A stretch of 64,000 nt of DNA from Gilliamella apicola (GTDB taxonomy: Bacteria > Pseudomonadota > Gammaproteobacteria > Enterobacterales > Orbaceae). Positions 36,543 to 46,249 of this stretch are shown one piece after another. The notes beneath the pieces are model-generated. The model did no database searches and had not been told where the DNA came from. It was given only the letters and a program-made list of their open reading frames with translations. The stretch's first letter is position 1, and every line of letters begins with the position of its first letter. The stretch spans positions 62,001-126,000 of the forward strand of contig NZ_QGLP01000007.1 in the NCBI RefSeq assembly GCF_003202915.1, written 5' to 3'. A program made the translations under genes and the position numbers.

Positions 36543-37901
36543 TTAAAGCGTTTGCCAATGTGATAACAGTAATTGTTTAATATCCATACCATTGGCTAAC
36601 GCATGAATATCGGTCAGTAACTGTTGTGCTTTAACGTCATTTTGCAATGCCGTAAATAATTTGGCAGCTAGCTCTTGTTGACTATAGGGATTTTTCGGTG
36701 AGCCTTTCGGGACATCTATTCGCTGGCTAATTTTTTGGTTATTATCAAAGACAATTTCAATAACCACATAACGCTTATTATATGCATCCGGATGCGGAGG
36801 TAATTGGATATCATAACTACGCTGCATTTTTTGCATTAATTTTTGGATATTTTCAGCTATTGGTGTTGCACCAAATTGTTGAAAATCGATCGGTATACCC
36901 AATAAAATCAATGCCAAAATATATTCTGCTGAAAAACGCCCCTGCTCAGCTAATAATGGCGTTTTATAGATCAGCGCGGCATCACTATTAACTGGGGCAA
37001 AGAAAAGGGTAATATGCTTAATATTATCCACATTAAATTTAGGATGCTTATACAGTAATTTACCAGCATCAGCAATATATGAAGCCGCAGAACAATATGA
37101 ATAAGTTTTAAACCATAATCCTGGCTGGACAATCTTCCAAGGTTTTGCCCAACCAGTTAAATCTAAATTATCATTACCTTGGCCATAGATAGCTAAAAAA
37201 CCTAAATTATCATCAAGAAAATCTTTATCTGCCGAAATGCCTGCTCTTAGCCAGTCAATGGCTTGTATAGCATGTTGTGCCGCCAATCCTGCGTGCAAAA
37301 ATTTTATCGGGGTTCCCATCAATAAGCGCATACCTGATGCTTGTGTAGCGGCTAACGTTAATGCTTGAGCAAGAAATGGCTCATCATATAAATAACCAAT
37401 CGCAGCTGTTGCCGCAATTCCACCTAAAGTGACTGTCGTATGCCAACCTTTTTCATAATGCTTAGGGTTGACACATTGCCCCAATAAGGCCATAACTTCA
37501 ATACCAATTACATAGGCTGTTAAAAACCGTCGCCCATCTAACTGGCTTAATGAATCATCTAAGCGGATACTCGCAAATAACGCCGATAAAATAACCGCTG
37601 ATGGATGACCGCGTATATCTGAATGCACATCATCATAATCCAAACAGTGTGCCTGAAAGCCATTAAATAATGCTGCTTGGCGACGGGTAGCTAATTCCTT
37701 TTGGCCGATTAACCAAGCACGGCTATGGCCGCCTTCGTCATTAATCCAAGTCAACAATTTCTTAACATTCGCCTCATTAGATGCCTGTAAACTACTAGCA
37801 AAATAGTCAATAAGCCCATTAATTGCGCAATCAAGGAGTGACTGTTGCGCAATAATTGGCGTATTTTTTATTAACAAACTCAATTGCTGGCCTAGATGCA
37901 T
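36543..37901 (-). CDS. MmgE/PrpD family protein
   Basis: A 452-residue protein of the MmgE/PrpD fold, whose members include 2-methylcitrate dehydratase, cis-aconitate decarboxylase and iminodisuccinate epimerase. Family hallmarks are AHCLDYDDVHSDIRGHPSAVI (about 84-104) and KGWHTTVTLGGIAATAAIGY (about 150-170). It is not accompanied by prpB or prpC, so methylcitrate metabolism is unlikely. It is convergent with the lyase/ABC operon, suggesting a shared substrate pathway with epimerase or dehydratase function as the inferred role. Confidence 0.85.
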   Translation of the reverse strand: MHLGQQLSLLIKNTPIIAQQSLLDCAINGLIDYFASSLQASNEANVKKLLTWINDEGGHSRAWLIGQKELATRRQAALFNGFQAHCLDYDDVHSDIRGHPSAVILSALFASIRLDDSLSQLDGRRFLTAYVIGIEVMALLGQCVNPKHYEKGWHTTVTLGGIAATAAIGYLYDEPFLAQALTLAATQASGMRLLMGTPIKFLHAGLAAQHAIQAIDWLRAGISADKDFLDDNLGFLAIYGQGNDNLDLTGWAKPWKIVQPGLWFKTYSYCSAASYIADAGKLLYKHPKFNVDNIKHITLFFAPVNSDAALIYKTPLLAEQGRFSAEYILALILLGIPIDFQQFGATPIAENIQKLMQKMQRSYDIQLPPHPDAYNKRYVVIEIVFDNNQKISQRIDVPKGSPKNPYSQQELAAKLFTALQNDVKAQQLLTDIHALANGMDIKQLLLSHWQTL

Positions 37902-38088
37902 GACAAACTCTCATAAAAATCGCAATAATATGTTGAGCGAATAGTGGATAACAAATATACATCTTAAAGATTATATCGTTATATAACAATAACCCGAAAT
38001 AATCATTATTTACCAAGCTCGGTTAATAAGCTTTTTTATGTGCTAAAATGAGCCTACATTTTAACATCACCTAAAAATAGATCTGATT

Positions 38089-38574
38089 ATGTCAATATGT
38101 TATATTGCTTTAGGCAGTAATCTTAACGATCCACTAGCACAAGCCCATCAGGCTATAGCTGCGTTAAAACAATTACCGAATACCGAAGTTTCTGACGTTT
38201 CACCGTTTTATCGTAGTAAACCTCTCGGACCGCAAGATCAAAACGATTATCTTAATGCAGTCATCAAATTAACCACTTCACTTACACCTATAGCGTTATT
38301 AGATGAGCTGCAAGCGATAGAAAAATCACAAGGTCGAGTCCGTAAAGAAAATCGCTGGGGAGCAAGAACATTAGATTTAGATATCTTGTTATATGATAAT
38401 TTAATGATAGATAATGAAAGATTAACTATTCCTCATTATCATATGAAAAATCGAGAATTTGTGCTTTACCCTTTATTTGATATCTCACCTGACCTTATAT
38501 TACCTGATAACGATAAACTTTTTAATTTATTAACAAAATGTCCAATGAATGGAATGAAAAAATGGCATGAATAA
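38089..38574 (+). CDS. folK: HPPK, 6-hydroxymethyl-dihydropterin pyrophosphokinase
   Basis: This folate-pathway enzyme transfers pyrophosphate from ATP to 6-hydroxymethyl-7,8-dihydropterin. At 161 residues it is full length, with IALGSNLNDP at the N-terminus, FYRSKPLGPQDQNDYLNAV, the catalytic signature RWGARTLDLDILLYD, and IPHYHMKNREFVLYPL. In E. coli folK follows pcnB downstream of gluQ; here it lies before dksA and no pcnB is in the window. Confidence 0.95.
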   Translation: MSICYIALGSNLNDPLAQAHQAIAALKQLPNTEVSDVSPFYRSKPLGPQDQNDYLNAVIKLTTSLTPIALLDELQAIEKSQGRVRKENRWGARTLDLDILLYDNLMIDNERLTIPHYHMKNREFVLYPLFDISPDLILPDNDKLFNLLTKCPMNGMKKWHE

Positions 38575-38709
38575 TTAATCTTATTAATAACATATAGTTG
38601 TAAATTTTTGCGGTTTAATGGTAAAAAAAATAATAAAAAAAATTTGCCAACGGCTAAATTATTGCTATAGTTTACCGCTCGCAAATAATCTGTACTTAAG
38701 GGGATTGCT

Positions 38710-39165
38710 GTGAAACAGGAACAAAAAGTAAATACATCTTCTCTTAGCCTGCTTGCTATTGCTGGGCTTGAGCCTTATCAAGAGGCAAAAGATGAGGAGT
38801 ATATGAATCCTAAGCAATTAAAACATTTCAAACTTATCTTAGAAGCATGGCTGTCACAGTTACAAGGTGAAATGGGTAAAACAGTTTCTCACATGCAAGA
38901 TGAGGCTGCAAATTTCCCAGATCCGGCTGACCGCGCTACTCAAGAAGAAGAGTTTAGCTTAGAATTAAGAGCGCGTGACAGAGAACGCAAATTGATCAAA
39001 AAAATTGAAAAAACATTAAAGAAAATTGAAACCGATGATTTTGGTTTTTGTGAATCATGTGGTGTTGAAATTGGTATTCGTCGTTTAGAAGCAAGACCGA
39101 CAGCTGATTTATGTATTGATTGCAAAACATTAGCTGAACTTCGTGAAAAACAAATGGGTATGTAG
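38710..39165 (+). CDS. dksA: RNA polymerase-binding transcription factor DksA
   Basis: DksA binds the RNA polymerase secondary channel and potentiates ppGpp control of rRNA and amino-acid promoters. The 151-residue protein has the coiled-coil tip aspartates in [11 protein letters not shown], a long helix [19 protein letters not shown], and a four-cysteine zinc finger (CESC and CIDC). A GTG start at 38710, 6 nt after AAGGGGA, gives the same length as E. coli DksA. gluQ follows 35 bp downstream, the conserved dksA-gluQ pair. Confidence 0.97.
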   Translation: MKQEQKVNTSSLSLLAIAGLEPYQEAKDEEYMNPKQLKHFKLILEAWLSQLQGEMGKTVSHMQDEAANFPDPADRATQEEEFSLELRARDRERKLIKKIEKTLKKIETDDFGFCESCGVEIGIRRLEARPTADLCIDCKTLAELREKQMGM

Positions 39166-39200
39166 ATTCCATTTAAACTGTCATTTTATTCAATACGCCC

Positions 39201-40091
39201 ATGCAATATATTGGTCGTTTTGCCCCCTCACCATCTGGACCATTACATTTTGGTTCGTTGGTGACGGCTCTCGGTAGTTACCTACAAGCCAAAGCCAATT
39301 TTGGTAAATGGCTTGTTCGCATTGAAGATATTGACCCACCAAGGGAAGTAAAAGGCGCCGCATCGTTAATATTAAAAGCCTTAGAGGCTTTCGAGCTGTA
39401 TTGGGATGACCAAGTTTTATATCAATCAAACTGTAGTCAGCGGTATCGATCCGTTTTAGCATCATTACTTTCTAAACAAGAAGCTTACTATTGTGATTGT
39501 ACTAGACAAAGAATTCATAACCTTACCGATCGTATATATGATGGCTTTTGTCGTGAGCGACATTTAGCGTCGAATAGCCCACAACAATGTGCTATCCGAC
39601 TAAAGCAAAATCAGCCAATTTTTTCCTTCGATGATAAAATTCGAGGGCAACAAACCATTGATTCCGCTAATGCTTTAGAGGATTTTATTATTCATCGCAA
39701 AGATGGGCTATTTGCTTATAATTTAATTGTGGTGTTAGATGATAATTATCAAGGGATCACCGAAATTGTTCGCGGTGCTGATCTACTGCCGGTAACTGCT
39801 AAACAGATCTCACTTTATCGATTATTTAATTTCACCATACCCAATTACTGCCATTTACCATTGGCTTTAGATAGTCATGGTAACAAGCTGTCAAAACAGA
39901 ATCATGCTAGCCCAATTGATAGTAAAAAAGCGAATTTATTAACCGCACAAGCATTACAATTTTTAGGTCAACAATTGCCAGACAATTGGCAAGATGCCTC
40001 ACAAACACAGTTATTAGCTTGGGCTACAACTCATTGGCAAATTAACCAAGTACCGAAACACAACAGAGTGTTAACCTCCGATATAGGATAA
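39201..40091 (+). CDS. gluQ: Glutamyl-Q tRNA(Asp) synthetase
   Basis: A GluRS paralogue lacking the anticodon-binding domain that attaches glutamate to queuosine in tRNA(Asp). The 296-residue protein has the HIGH-like motif APSPSGPLHFGSL, zinc-ligand cysteines in CDCTRQRI and CRERH, and the KMSKS-like KLSKQNHA. It pairs with dksA as in enterobacteria. Its last 21 bp overlap the convergent moaA 3' end. Confidence 0.94.
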   Translation: MQYIGRFAPSPSGPLHFGSLVTALGSYLQAKANFGKWLVRIEDIDPPREVKGAASLILKALEAFELYWDDQVLYQSNCSQRYRSVLASLLSKQEAYYCDCTRQRIHNLTDRIYDGFCRERHLASNSPQQCAIRLKQNQPIFSFDDKIRGQQTIDSANALEDFIIHRKDGLFAYNLIVVLDDNYQGITEIVRGADLLPVTAKQISLYRLFNFTIPNYCHLPLALDSHGNKLSKQNHASPIDSKKANLLTAQALQFLGQQLPDNWQDASQTQLLAWATTHWQINQVPKHNRVLTSDIG

Positions 40092-41045
40092 ATTAGGTGT
40101 AATGCCCAGATTATGCTCATGTAATAAATGTTTTTCCGGTTTTACTGATAGCGAAGCTAATACTCGTGCCTTAAGTTGTGCTTTCTGTTCTGGACTGCTT
40201 AGCAAATCTCGTAAATCAACTGCGGCATCACCAAACAGGCAATAATGAAGTTTACCAAGCGATGAAACGCGCAATCGATTACAACTTTTACAAAAATCCC
40301 GCGAATAAGGCATAATCAGACCAATTTTACCCTGATAATCACTATGGGCATAAACTTTAGCCGGACCAGATAACGCCTCTTTTGACTGTAATTGCCAACC
40401 TTGTTCAATAAGTTGTGCTTCCATCCTCTGACCGGCTAAATGATAACGATTAAATAACTCACGGCTCTCCGTTGTCTCCATCAGTTCAATAAAACGTAAT
40501 TCAACCGGACGATGTTTAATCCAAGTTAAATAATCAGCCAGATGATCATTCATATTTCTCAGCAAAACAGTATTAATTTTAACTTTATTGATGCCAACTT
40601 CTAATGATTTGTCAACGCCTTGAATCAACTCAATAAGTCTATCTTGACCGGTTATCTGTTTAAAAACATAAGGAGAAAAACTATCAATGCTAATATTAAT
40701 AGCATTAAGTCCTGCTTGTTGCCAGCTATCTACATTTTTTAATAACCGTGAGCCATTGGTCGTAATTGCCAATTGTTTAATACTCGGATAAGCCGAAATA
40801 ATTGACAAAATATCAATAAAATCTCGACGCAACGTCGGTTCACCGCCAGTTAAGCGAATTTTATGTACGCCAAGTTCAGTAAATGTTGACACAACATTGT
40901 TAATTTCATTTAACGATAGAAATTGATGATCTTTATTAGGTCGATACCCATTAGGTAGACAATACTGACACTGAAAATTACACAGTTCAGTAAGCGATAA
41001 GCGTAAGTATTGAAATCGACGTTGATAATTATCGACTAATTGCAT
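40071..41045 (-). CDS. moaA: GTP 3',8-cyclase (molybdenum cofactor synthesis)
   Basis: A radical SAM enzyme that starts molybdopterin synthesis by converting GTP to 3',8-cyclo-7,8-dihydro-GTP. The N-terminal cluster cysteines 22, 26 and 29 are in CNFQCQYC, the second cluster is in FCKSCNRLRVSS through YCLFG, and the essential C-terminal Gly-Gly is present (NLSYIGG). The start at 41045 gives 324 residues and aligns with E. coli (329); an upstream ATG at 41087 has no ribosome-binding site. It supplies cofactor for the formate dehydrogenase at 55.7 kb. moaBCDE are not in the window. Confidence 0.95.
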   Translation of the reverse strand: MQLVDNYQRRFQYLRLSLTELCNFQCQYCLPNGYRPNKDHQFLSLNEINNVVSTFTELGVHKIRLTGGEPTLRRDFIDILSIISAYPSIKQLAITTNGSRLLKNVDSWQQAGLNAINISIDSFSPYVFKQITGQDRLIELIQGVDKSLEVGINKVKINTVLLRNMNDHLADYLTWIKHRPVELRFIELMETTESRELFNRYHLAGQRMEAQLIEQGWQLQSKEALSGPAKVYAHSDYQGKIGLIMPYSRDFCKSCNRLRVSSLGKLHYCLFGDAAVDLRDLLSSPEQKAQLKARVLASLSVKPEKHLLHEHNLGITPNLSYIGG

Positions 41046-41704
41046 ATATGTAATGAACACCTTATCCAAATCGGGAAGCATAGCCATTTCTGCGCTATAC
41101 CGCGGCTAAATCACCATATGAATAACATTATCACTTAGGCAAAGTAGCTTCAGAGTTTAGTTTAGTCTAGCATAGCGTTTATTTTTTGACTATGGACAAT
41201 TATTTAATATCAATCTAATAAAAAACAATTTATTTTTTTACCTAAGATTCGACTTTTTCATTACCATTCTCGGTACGGATAACGTTCAGCCAATCAGGTA
41301 ATATCCTTTTTTAGCTGACTGACCGTTCCTCTGAGTAAACAAAAATCCATTTTCATTGATAACACAATTTCTTCATGACTAAAATTAAGATAATTTTATA
41401 CTAGATTTATATTTAAATCATTGTTAAATATCATGTTGATAAAATTGGATAAAAGAAGAACAATTGTATTTTTTCATTTGGAATCAATTAAATTATTTAT
41501 AAATTAGGTTGGGATAGTTACAAAAATTAGCTTACAAGAAAGTGATATTGACTACGGATAACACAAAATAACCATAAAAATAAAATTAATAATTGATTGA
41601 TTATTATATATTATTTAATATATCTCGCTATTGGATTAATTTTTAAACTAACTTATCATTTGTCTAAAAAATGGGTTGTTTGTTATTTATATGGAAATAA
41701 CATA
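41046..41704. other. Intergenic region upstream of moaA and the Sel1 gene
   Basis: About 650 AT-rich bases between divergent genes. No gene is convincing. A Moco riboswitch often precedes moaA in gammaproteobacteria, but I cannot recognise its conserved core here. The plus-strand side ends in a long A/T leader before the Sel1 gene. Confidence 0.4.
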
Positions 41705-44263
41705 ATGAATAAAATTATAATTTTATCTGGCTTAATACTTTTTTCTATTCCATCACATAACGCTTTTGCCGAAACGATATCGCAAACAGTGTGGTCATTA
41801 GCAATGAATAACAATGATGGTGATGCCCAATATAAAATTGCTCAAGCTTATAACCCATCCATTAGCAATTATGATTGGGATTGTCGCCCTCATCAATTTT
41901 ATCTTGAAGTACAAAATAAAAAATTAAGAGGATGTCAAAATAAATCTGACGACAAATATATTGAATTCTTAACCAAAGCAGCCAAAAACTCACATCCAAA
42001 TGCACAAACAAATTTAGGTATTGCCTATATTGAAGGTAAATCAGTTACTAAAAATATCCAAAAAGGATTGTATTGGTTGGAAAAAGCAGCTAAAGCGGGA
42101 GCTTATGTAGGCAAAGCACAATATTTTCTCGGTAACCTCTATGAAGAGGGTTTAGAGGTTAAACAAGATTATACTAAAGCAATTAAATATTATGAACTAG
42201 CAAGCAGTAGCAGAGATTGGGGACATAATGGTAGTGCACAATATGAACTCTATTGGTTGTATAAATATAAATTAAATGATCCCGTAAAATCTTTATACTG
42301 GCTTGAGCAATCTTTAAAAAAAATGGATGATAAAAGAGCATTAAAGCTAACATATGAATTAATTGATTATTTCTTAGATGGTGGTCAAGCAGACGGTACA
42401 AAATTAGAACAACCCAATTATTTATGGGCTGCTAAATATCTAATGTTTTTTGTTAATTGTAGTGGCATAGAAAAAAGTATCAGACAAAAAATAGCTTTTC
42501 AATTAGCTTGGTTTTACTTAAATGGTTTAGGTGTGGAAAAAGATCCTGAAAAAGCTGCCATATACTATCATTTAGGTCTTGAACTTGGTAAAACATTTGA
42601 ATCAATTGATGATAAATTAATGGGAAAAGAATTTTTACTGAATGTTATTAAACCCATTTATAAAAACAAGGATTTATACATAAGAGAATTTGACGAATTT
42701 GTACATACAGATCTTTATAATAAGAAAATGAAAACTCTCACTTTGGAGAATCAAGCCTATGCTACCAATGCAAGTAAATATGTTGCATTGGTATTTGGTG
42801 AAAATTCAGAAGATGAGGAAAGGTTTTATACAAAACTAATTGATCAAATACGATCTAAATATCCTATTGATTCAGATCAAGCTTGGATTATTTCTCCGGT
42901 ATTAGCCCTAGCCAAAGAAAGGAAAATGGCTTATGGTTATTATCAAGATGCTCAAAGGATTAATGGAAAAACAATAGATCAATTAATTGAGCTTTACCAA
43001 TCAGCTTTAAAACTTGAACCTAAAAACCCCAAAATTTTATATGGTTTAGGTACAGTATATGATTTTTTAAACCAGAAACCAAAGACCGCAATACCCTATT
43101 ACCAACAAGCAGCAAATTCAGGATATATGCCTGCTCAATATCGTTTAGGTGTCATCTATTATAAAGGTAGAGGTGTTAAACAGAACTACCGAGAAGCTTG
43201 GCGGTACCTTAATTTAGCGGCTGAACAAAATTACGCTGCCGCCCAAAACTTTTTGATAACAATTGATAAATCTCATCCTGATTTTGACTGGTTGACTACG
43301 CAGTATATAGAGCATGAGCAGAATTACCGATCACCAACGGTTTTAGTTGATGGTGAAGATTGGTTAAAAGTTGAAAAGGAAAATAATCCAACCGCTAAAA
43401 TTAATTATCGTTTGTTGAAGCATAACACACGTAGGTTTCAAAGTATGAGTTGCGATATAGTCGTCAATGCTGCTCTCGCAGGTGATATCTCTCTTCAACA
43501 ATACTTTGTCGTCGAAGCATTAAATACTAAAGCACTTGTCTGTAAACTACCACAAGATCAATTTTTTACTTGGATAGACAACAGCAATCTTGAAGATGAT
43601 AGAAAACAATTTTTAAAAGCACATTATTACATAGCTACCGACCAGTATGATGTAGAGCTAAAATCTTTAATCGATAAGCAAAATCAATATGCGATTATTG
43701 AATCAATAGATCGAGCTCGAGCTAATTGGCATTATGATAATAGAGATGAGGAATTGCTTTTAAGTTTAAAAGAACTATTAAAAACTGGTAATCAATACGC
43801 AGCTAGATTACTATTTAATTATTACTCATCCCAAAGTGAATATGTTGATAACGCCTATCAACGGCAAAAAATTACTCTATTAGTAAATGATTTAGATGAT
43901 GTTACTAAATTTGGAAACTACCGCTCTTTTAATGTCTTTGCTTTATTTAATAGCTCACCTTTAACTCAACTTAAATATTATGAGCCTGTAAGCAGCAAAG
44001 AACTTTCATCTTCTGAAGTTTATAAAATCTGGTTTGAATTGGCCAATATGCATGAGGAAGGCATTGAAGTTCCTAAGAATAATAGTTTAGCTTATGTTTG
44101 GTATAGTCTATTATCAGAACATCAACAACCTCGAGCTGCAGAAAAAGCTGAAGAATTAAAACAGCAACTAACAGCAGAACAATTGACTCAAGCTAATAAT
44201 CGGCTAGAACAATACAGTAAGCTATATCGTTTTATTCCAGTAACGCATTTGGATATACATTAA
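41705..44263 (+). CDS. Large exported Sel1-repeat protein
   Basis: An 852-residue protein starting at ATG 41705 with a signal peptide (MNKIIILSGLILFSIPS, cleavage likely after AFA), so periplasmic or surface-facing. Sel1/TPR-like helical repeats are clear in the N-terminal third (AQTNLGIAYIEGKSVTKNIQ; AQYFLGNLYEEGLEVKQDY), mid-protein (AQYRLGVIYYKGRGVKQNYR) and near the C-terminus (NMHEEGIEVPKNNSLAYVWY). Regions between are helical and poorly conserved. Sel1 proteins scaffold protein contacts; no enzyme motif is visible. The frame is open 36 codons upstream, but that would bury the signal peptide. No partner system is recognisable nearby. Confidence 0.8.
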   Translation: MNKIIILSGLILFSIPSHNAFAETISQTVWSLAMNNNDGDAQYKIAQAYNPSISNYDWDCRPHQFYLEVQNKKLRGCQNKSDDKYIEFLTKAAKNSHPNAQTNLGIAYIEGKSVTKNIQKGLYWLEKAAKAGAYVGKAQYFLGNLYEEGLEVKQDYTKAIKYYELASSSRDWGHNGSAQYELYWLYKYKLNDPVKSLYWLEQSLKKMDDKRALKLTYELIDYFLDGGQADGTKLEQPNYLWAAKYLMFFVNCSGIEKSIRQKIAFQLAWFYLNGLGVEKDPEKAAIYYHLGLELGKTFESIDDKLMGKEFLLNVIKPIYKNKDLYIREFDEFVHTDLYNKKMKTLTLENQAYATNASKYVALVFGENSEDEERFYTKLIDQIRSKYPIDSDQAWIISPVLALAKERKMAYGYYQDAQRINGKTIDQLIELYQSALKLEPKNPKILYGLGTVYDFLNQKPKTAIPYYQQAANSGYMPAQYRLGVIYYKGRGVKQNYREAWRYLNLAAEQNYAAAQNFLITIDKSHPDFDWLTTQYIEHEQNYRSPTVLVDGEDWLKVEKENNPTAKINYRLLKHNTRRFQSMSCDIVVNAALAGDISLQQYFVVEALNTKALVCKLPQDQFFTWIDNSNLEDDRKQFLKAHYYIATDQYDVELKSLIDKQNQYAIIESIDRARANWHYDNRDEELLLSLKELLKTGNQYAARLLFNYYSSQSEYVDNAYQRQKITLLVNDLDDVTKFGNYRSFNVFALFNSSPLTQLKYYEPVSSKELSSSEVYKIWFELANMHEEGIEVPKNNSLAYVWYSLLSEHQQPRAAEKAEELKQQLTAEQLTQANNRLEQYSKLYRFIPVTHLDIH

Positions 44264-44329
44264 AAATTAAAATTTGATCACCAATAATATAGCAGCTTAA
44301 TATCAGCAACTTAATACGGAATATAAAAG

Positions 44330-44647
44330 ATGAATAAAACGATAGTTACAACAACTAACTCCCAAAAACGACGAAAAAAAATTGGGTTTCTTATTTTGAT
44401 ATTTATATTAATAATATGCAGTGTAATTTACTTATGTTATGGATCACTATCTTCCTCACAACCACAGATAGGTAAATATTTTAAGACAGAGAACAGGAAC
44501 ATGGATTTGGAATATAGTGAAAATTTTGAATGCATTATAAATATTAGATATGAAGGTCAAAAAGAAAGTGATACCTCTTTTTCTGTAAGATATGATGATG
44601 CTCAAGACAAACGCGAAAATTGCATACCTTTATCAAACAAATTATAG
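44330..44647 (+). CDS. Small single-pass membrane protein, unknown
   Basis: A 105-residue protein with a Lys/Arg-rich N-terminus (QKRRKKIG), one membrane helix at about 19-39 and a roughly 65-residue polar domain expected in the periplasm, containing two cysteines (FECIINI, NCIPL). I do not recognise the family. It starts 66 bp after the Sel1 gene on the same strand and is followed by a gap of 150 bp before ppnN, so it may be co-transcribed with the Sel1 protein. Confidence 0.55.
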   Translation: MNKTIVTTTNSQKRRKKIGFLILIFILIICSVIYLCYGSLSSSQPQIGKYFKTENRNMDLEYSENFECIINIRYEGQKESDTSFSVRYDDAQDKRENCIPLSNKL

Positions 44648-44799
44648 CAAATATAGGTAAATCATCTTACCTATATTTTTATTACAAATTCTAATAATAT
44701 TGTGATTGTGTTAAGTAAAGTTTTTATCCACTTTACTTATTTAACTGGTTCAAGTATATATAGTCCTCTTGTCAATAAAACCGTCAAATGGAGGTTGTG

Positions 44800-46176
44800 A
44801 TGATCACCCATATTAGCCCATTAGGATCAATGGATTTACTTGCGCAGGCTGAAGTTGATATTTTAAAGAAATCAGCAAATAGCGAACTTTATCAATTATA
44901 TAGAAATTGTTCATTGGCTACTCTTAATGCGGGCAGTAAAACCGATAATACCCAAGAATTATTGGATAGATTTAAATCTTTCGAAATTAACGTTATCAGC
45001 AAAGAGCGTGGTGTTAAATTAGAACTGATTAATGCGCCCGAAAGTGCATTTGTTGATAAACGAATCATTCGCTCAATTCAAGCCAATCTGTTTGCTGTTT
45101 TACGTGATATTCTTTTTTTAAATGGCCAAATTACCGCAATTAAACATTTGGTACCCAATGAGAAGCTTGAAAAAGATCGCTCCTATTATATCACCAATCT
45201 GGTTTTTTCTATTCTACGTAATGCCAATGCGCTACATGTTGGTGAAGAACCTAACTTAATTGTTTGTTGGGGAGGTCATTCTATCAATGAAAACGAATAT
45301 TATTATGCTCGTCAAGTTGGTATGCAACTAGGGCTACGTGAACTAAATATCTGTACTGGCTGTGGTCCGGGAATTATGGAAGCCCCGATGAAAGGTGCTG
45401 CTGTTGGTCATGCACAACAACGTATCAAAGATAGTCGTTTTATTGGTATGACCGAACCATCCATTATTGCCGCCGAACCACCAAACGCATTAGTTAATGA
45501 GCTGATTATTATGCCTGACATTGAAAAACGACTTGAAGCGTTTGTACGTATGGCGCATGGTATTGTTATCTTTCCTGGTGGCCCTGGTACCGCGGAAGAA
45601 TTACTTTATATATTGGGGATTATGCTCAATCCTGCCAATAAAAATCAGACTTTACCAATTATTTTGACTGGTCCCAAAGAGTGTAAAGATTATTTTGCGG
45701 CGATTGACCAATTTATCCGTAATACCTTAGGTGAAGAAGCGACTAAGCTGTATGAAATTATCATTGATTCGCCGGAACAAGTCGCTCGCATCATGAAACA
45801 TGGCGTAAAACAGGTGAAATCATCACGGTTAGCGACTGGCGATGCTTACGGATTTAACTGGTTACTGAAAATAGATGAAGCACTACAGCACCCATTTGAA
45901 CCAACCCATGAAAACATGGCATCCCTCAATCTACATAAAGATCAACCTGTTGAATTATTAGCAGCTGATTTACGTCGAGCTTTTTCTGGTATTGTGGCCG
46001 GTAATGTTAAAGAGTTCGGGATGAAACAAATTGCTGAGCATGGCCGTTATAAATTGCAAGGTGATCCAGAAATCATGAAGCAGTTAGATAATTTACTGCT
46101 TAGCTATGTGAAACAAGACCGTATGAAGCTACCTGGAGGCAGTGCTTATCAACCTTGTTATGAAATTTGTTATTAA
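44800..46176 (+). CDS. ppnN: Pyrimidine/purine nucleotide 5'-monophosphate nucleosidase PpnN
   Basis: PpnN (YgdH) hydrolyses nucleoside monophosphates to base and ribose 5-phosphate and is a ppGpp-responsive enzyme in E. coli. The 458-residue product carries an N-terminal domain beginning [20 protein letters not shown] and the LOG-family core [18 protein letters not shown] and [13 protein letters not shown]. The ATG at 44800 lies 5 nt after GGAGG and matches the E. coli start; the frame is open four codons further. A terminator follows at 46204. Confidence 0.95.
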   Translation: MITHISPLGSMDLLAQAEVDILKKSANSELYQLYRNCSLATLNAGSKTDNTQELLDRFKSFEINVISKERGVKLELINAPESAFVDKRIIRSIQANLFAVLRDILFLNGQITAIKHLVPNEKLEKDRSYYITNLVFSILRNANALHVGEEPNLIVCWGGHSINENEYYYARQVGMQLGLRELNICTGCGPGIMEAPMKGAAVGHAQQRIKDSRFIGMTEPSIIAAEPPNALVNELIIMPDIEKRLEAFVRMAHGIVIFPGGPGTAEELLYILGIMLNPANKNQTLPIILTGPKECKDYFAAIDQFIRNTLGEEATKLYEIIIDSPEQVARIMKHGVKQVKSSRLATGDAYGFNWLLKIDEALQHPFEPTHENMASLNLHKDQPVELLAADLRRAFSGIVAGNVKEFGMKQIAEHGRYKLQGDPEIMKQLDNLLLSYVKQDRMKLPGGSAYQPCYEICY

Positions 46177-46203
46177 TTAATCTTAATATAAAGCAATTAC
46201 TCT

Positions 46204-46225
46204 CCGCCGATATCGAAATCGGCGG
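46204..46225. terminator. Hairpin between ppnN and radA
   Basis: CCGCCGAT (46204-46211), loop ATCGAA, ATCGGCGG (46218-46225): an 8-bp GC-rich stem between convergent ppnN and radA. T-rich sequence flanks it on both sides, so it may terminate in both directions. Confidence 0.75.
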
Positions 46226-46249
46226 CATATTTAGCAGTTATAGCGCAAA

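Noticed and set aside
36543-37901. MmgE/PrpD protein as 2-methylcitrate dehydratase PrpD
   Set aside because: No prpB, prpC or prpR nearby, and its context is an amino-acid importer and lyase.
41046-41350. Possible Moco riboswitch upstream of moaA
   Set aside because: Inverted repeats exist, but I could not match the conserved core by eye. An Infernal search with the Moco RNA model would decide.
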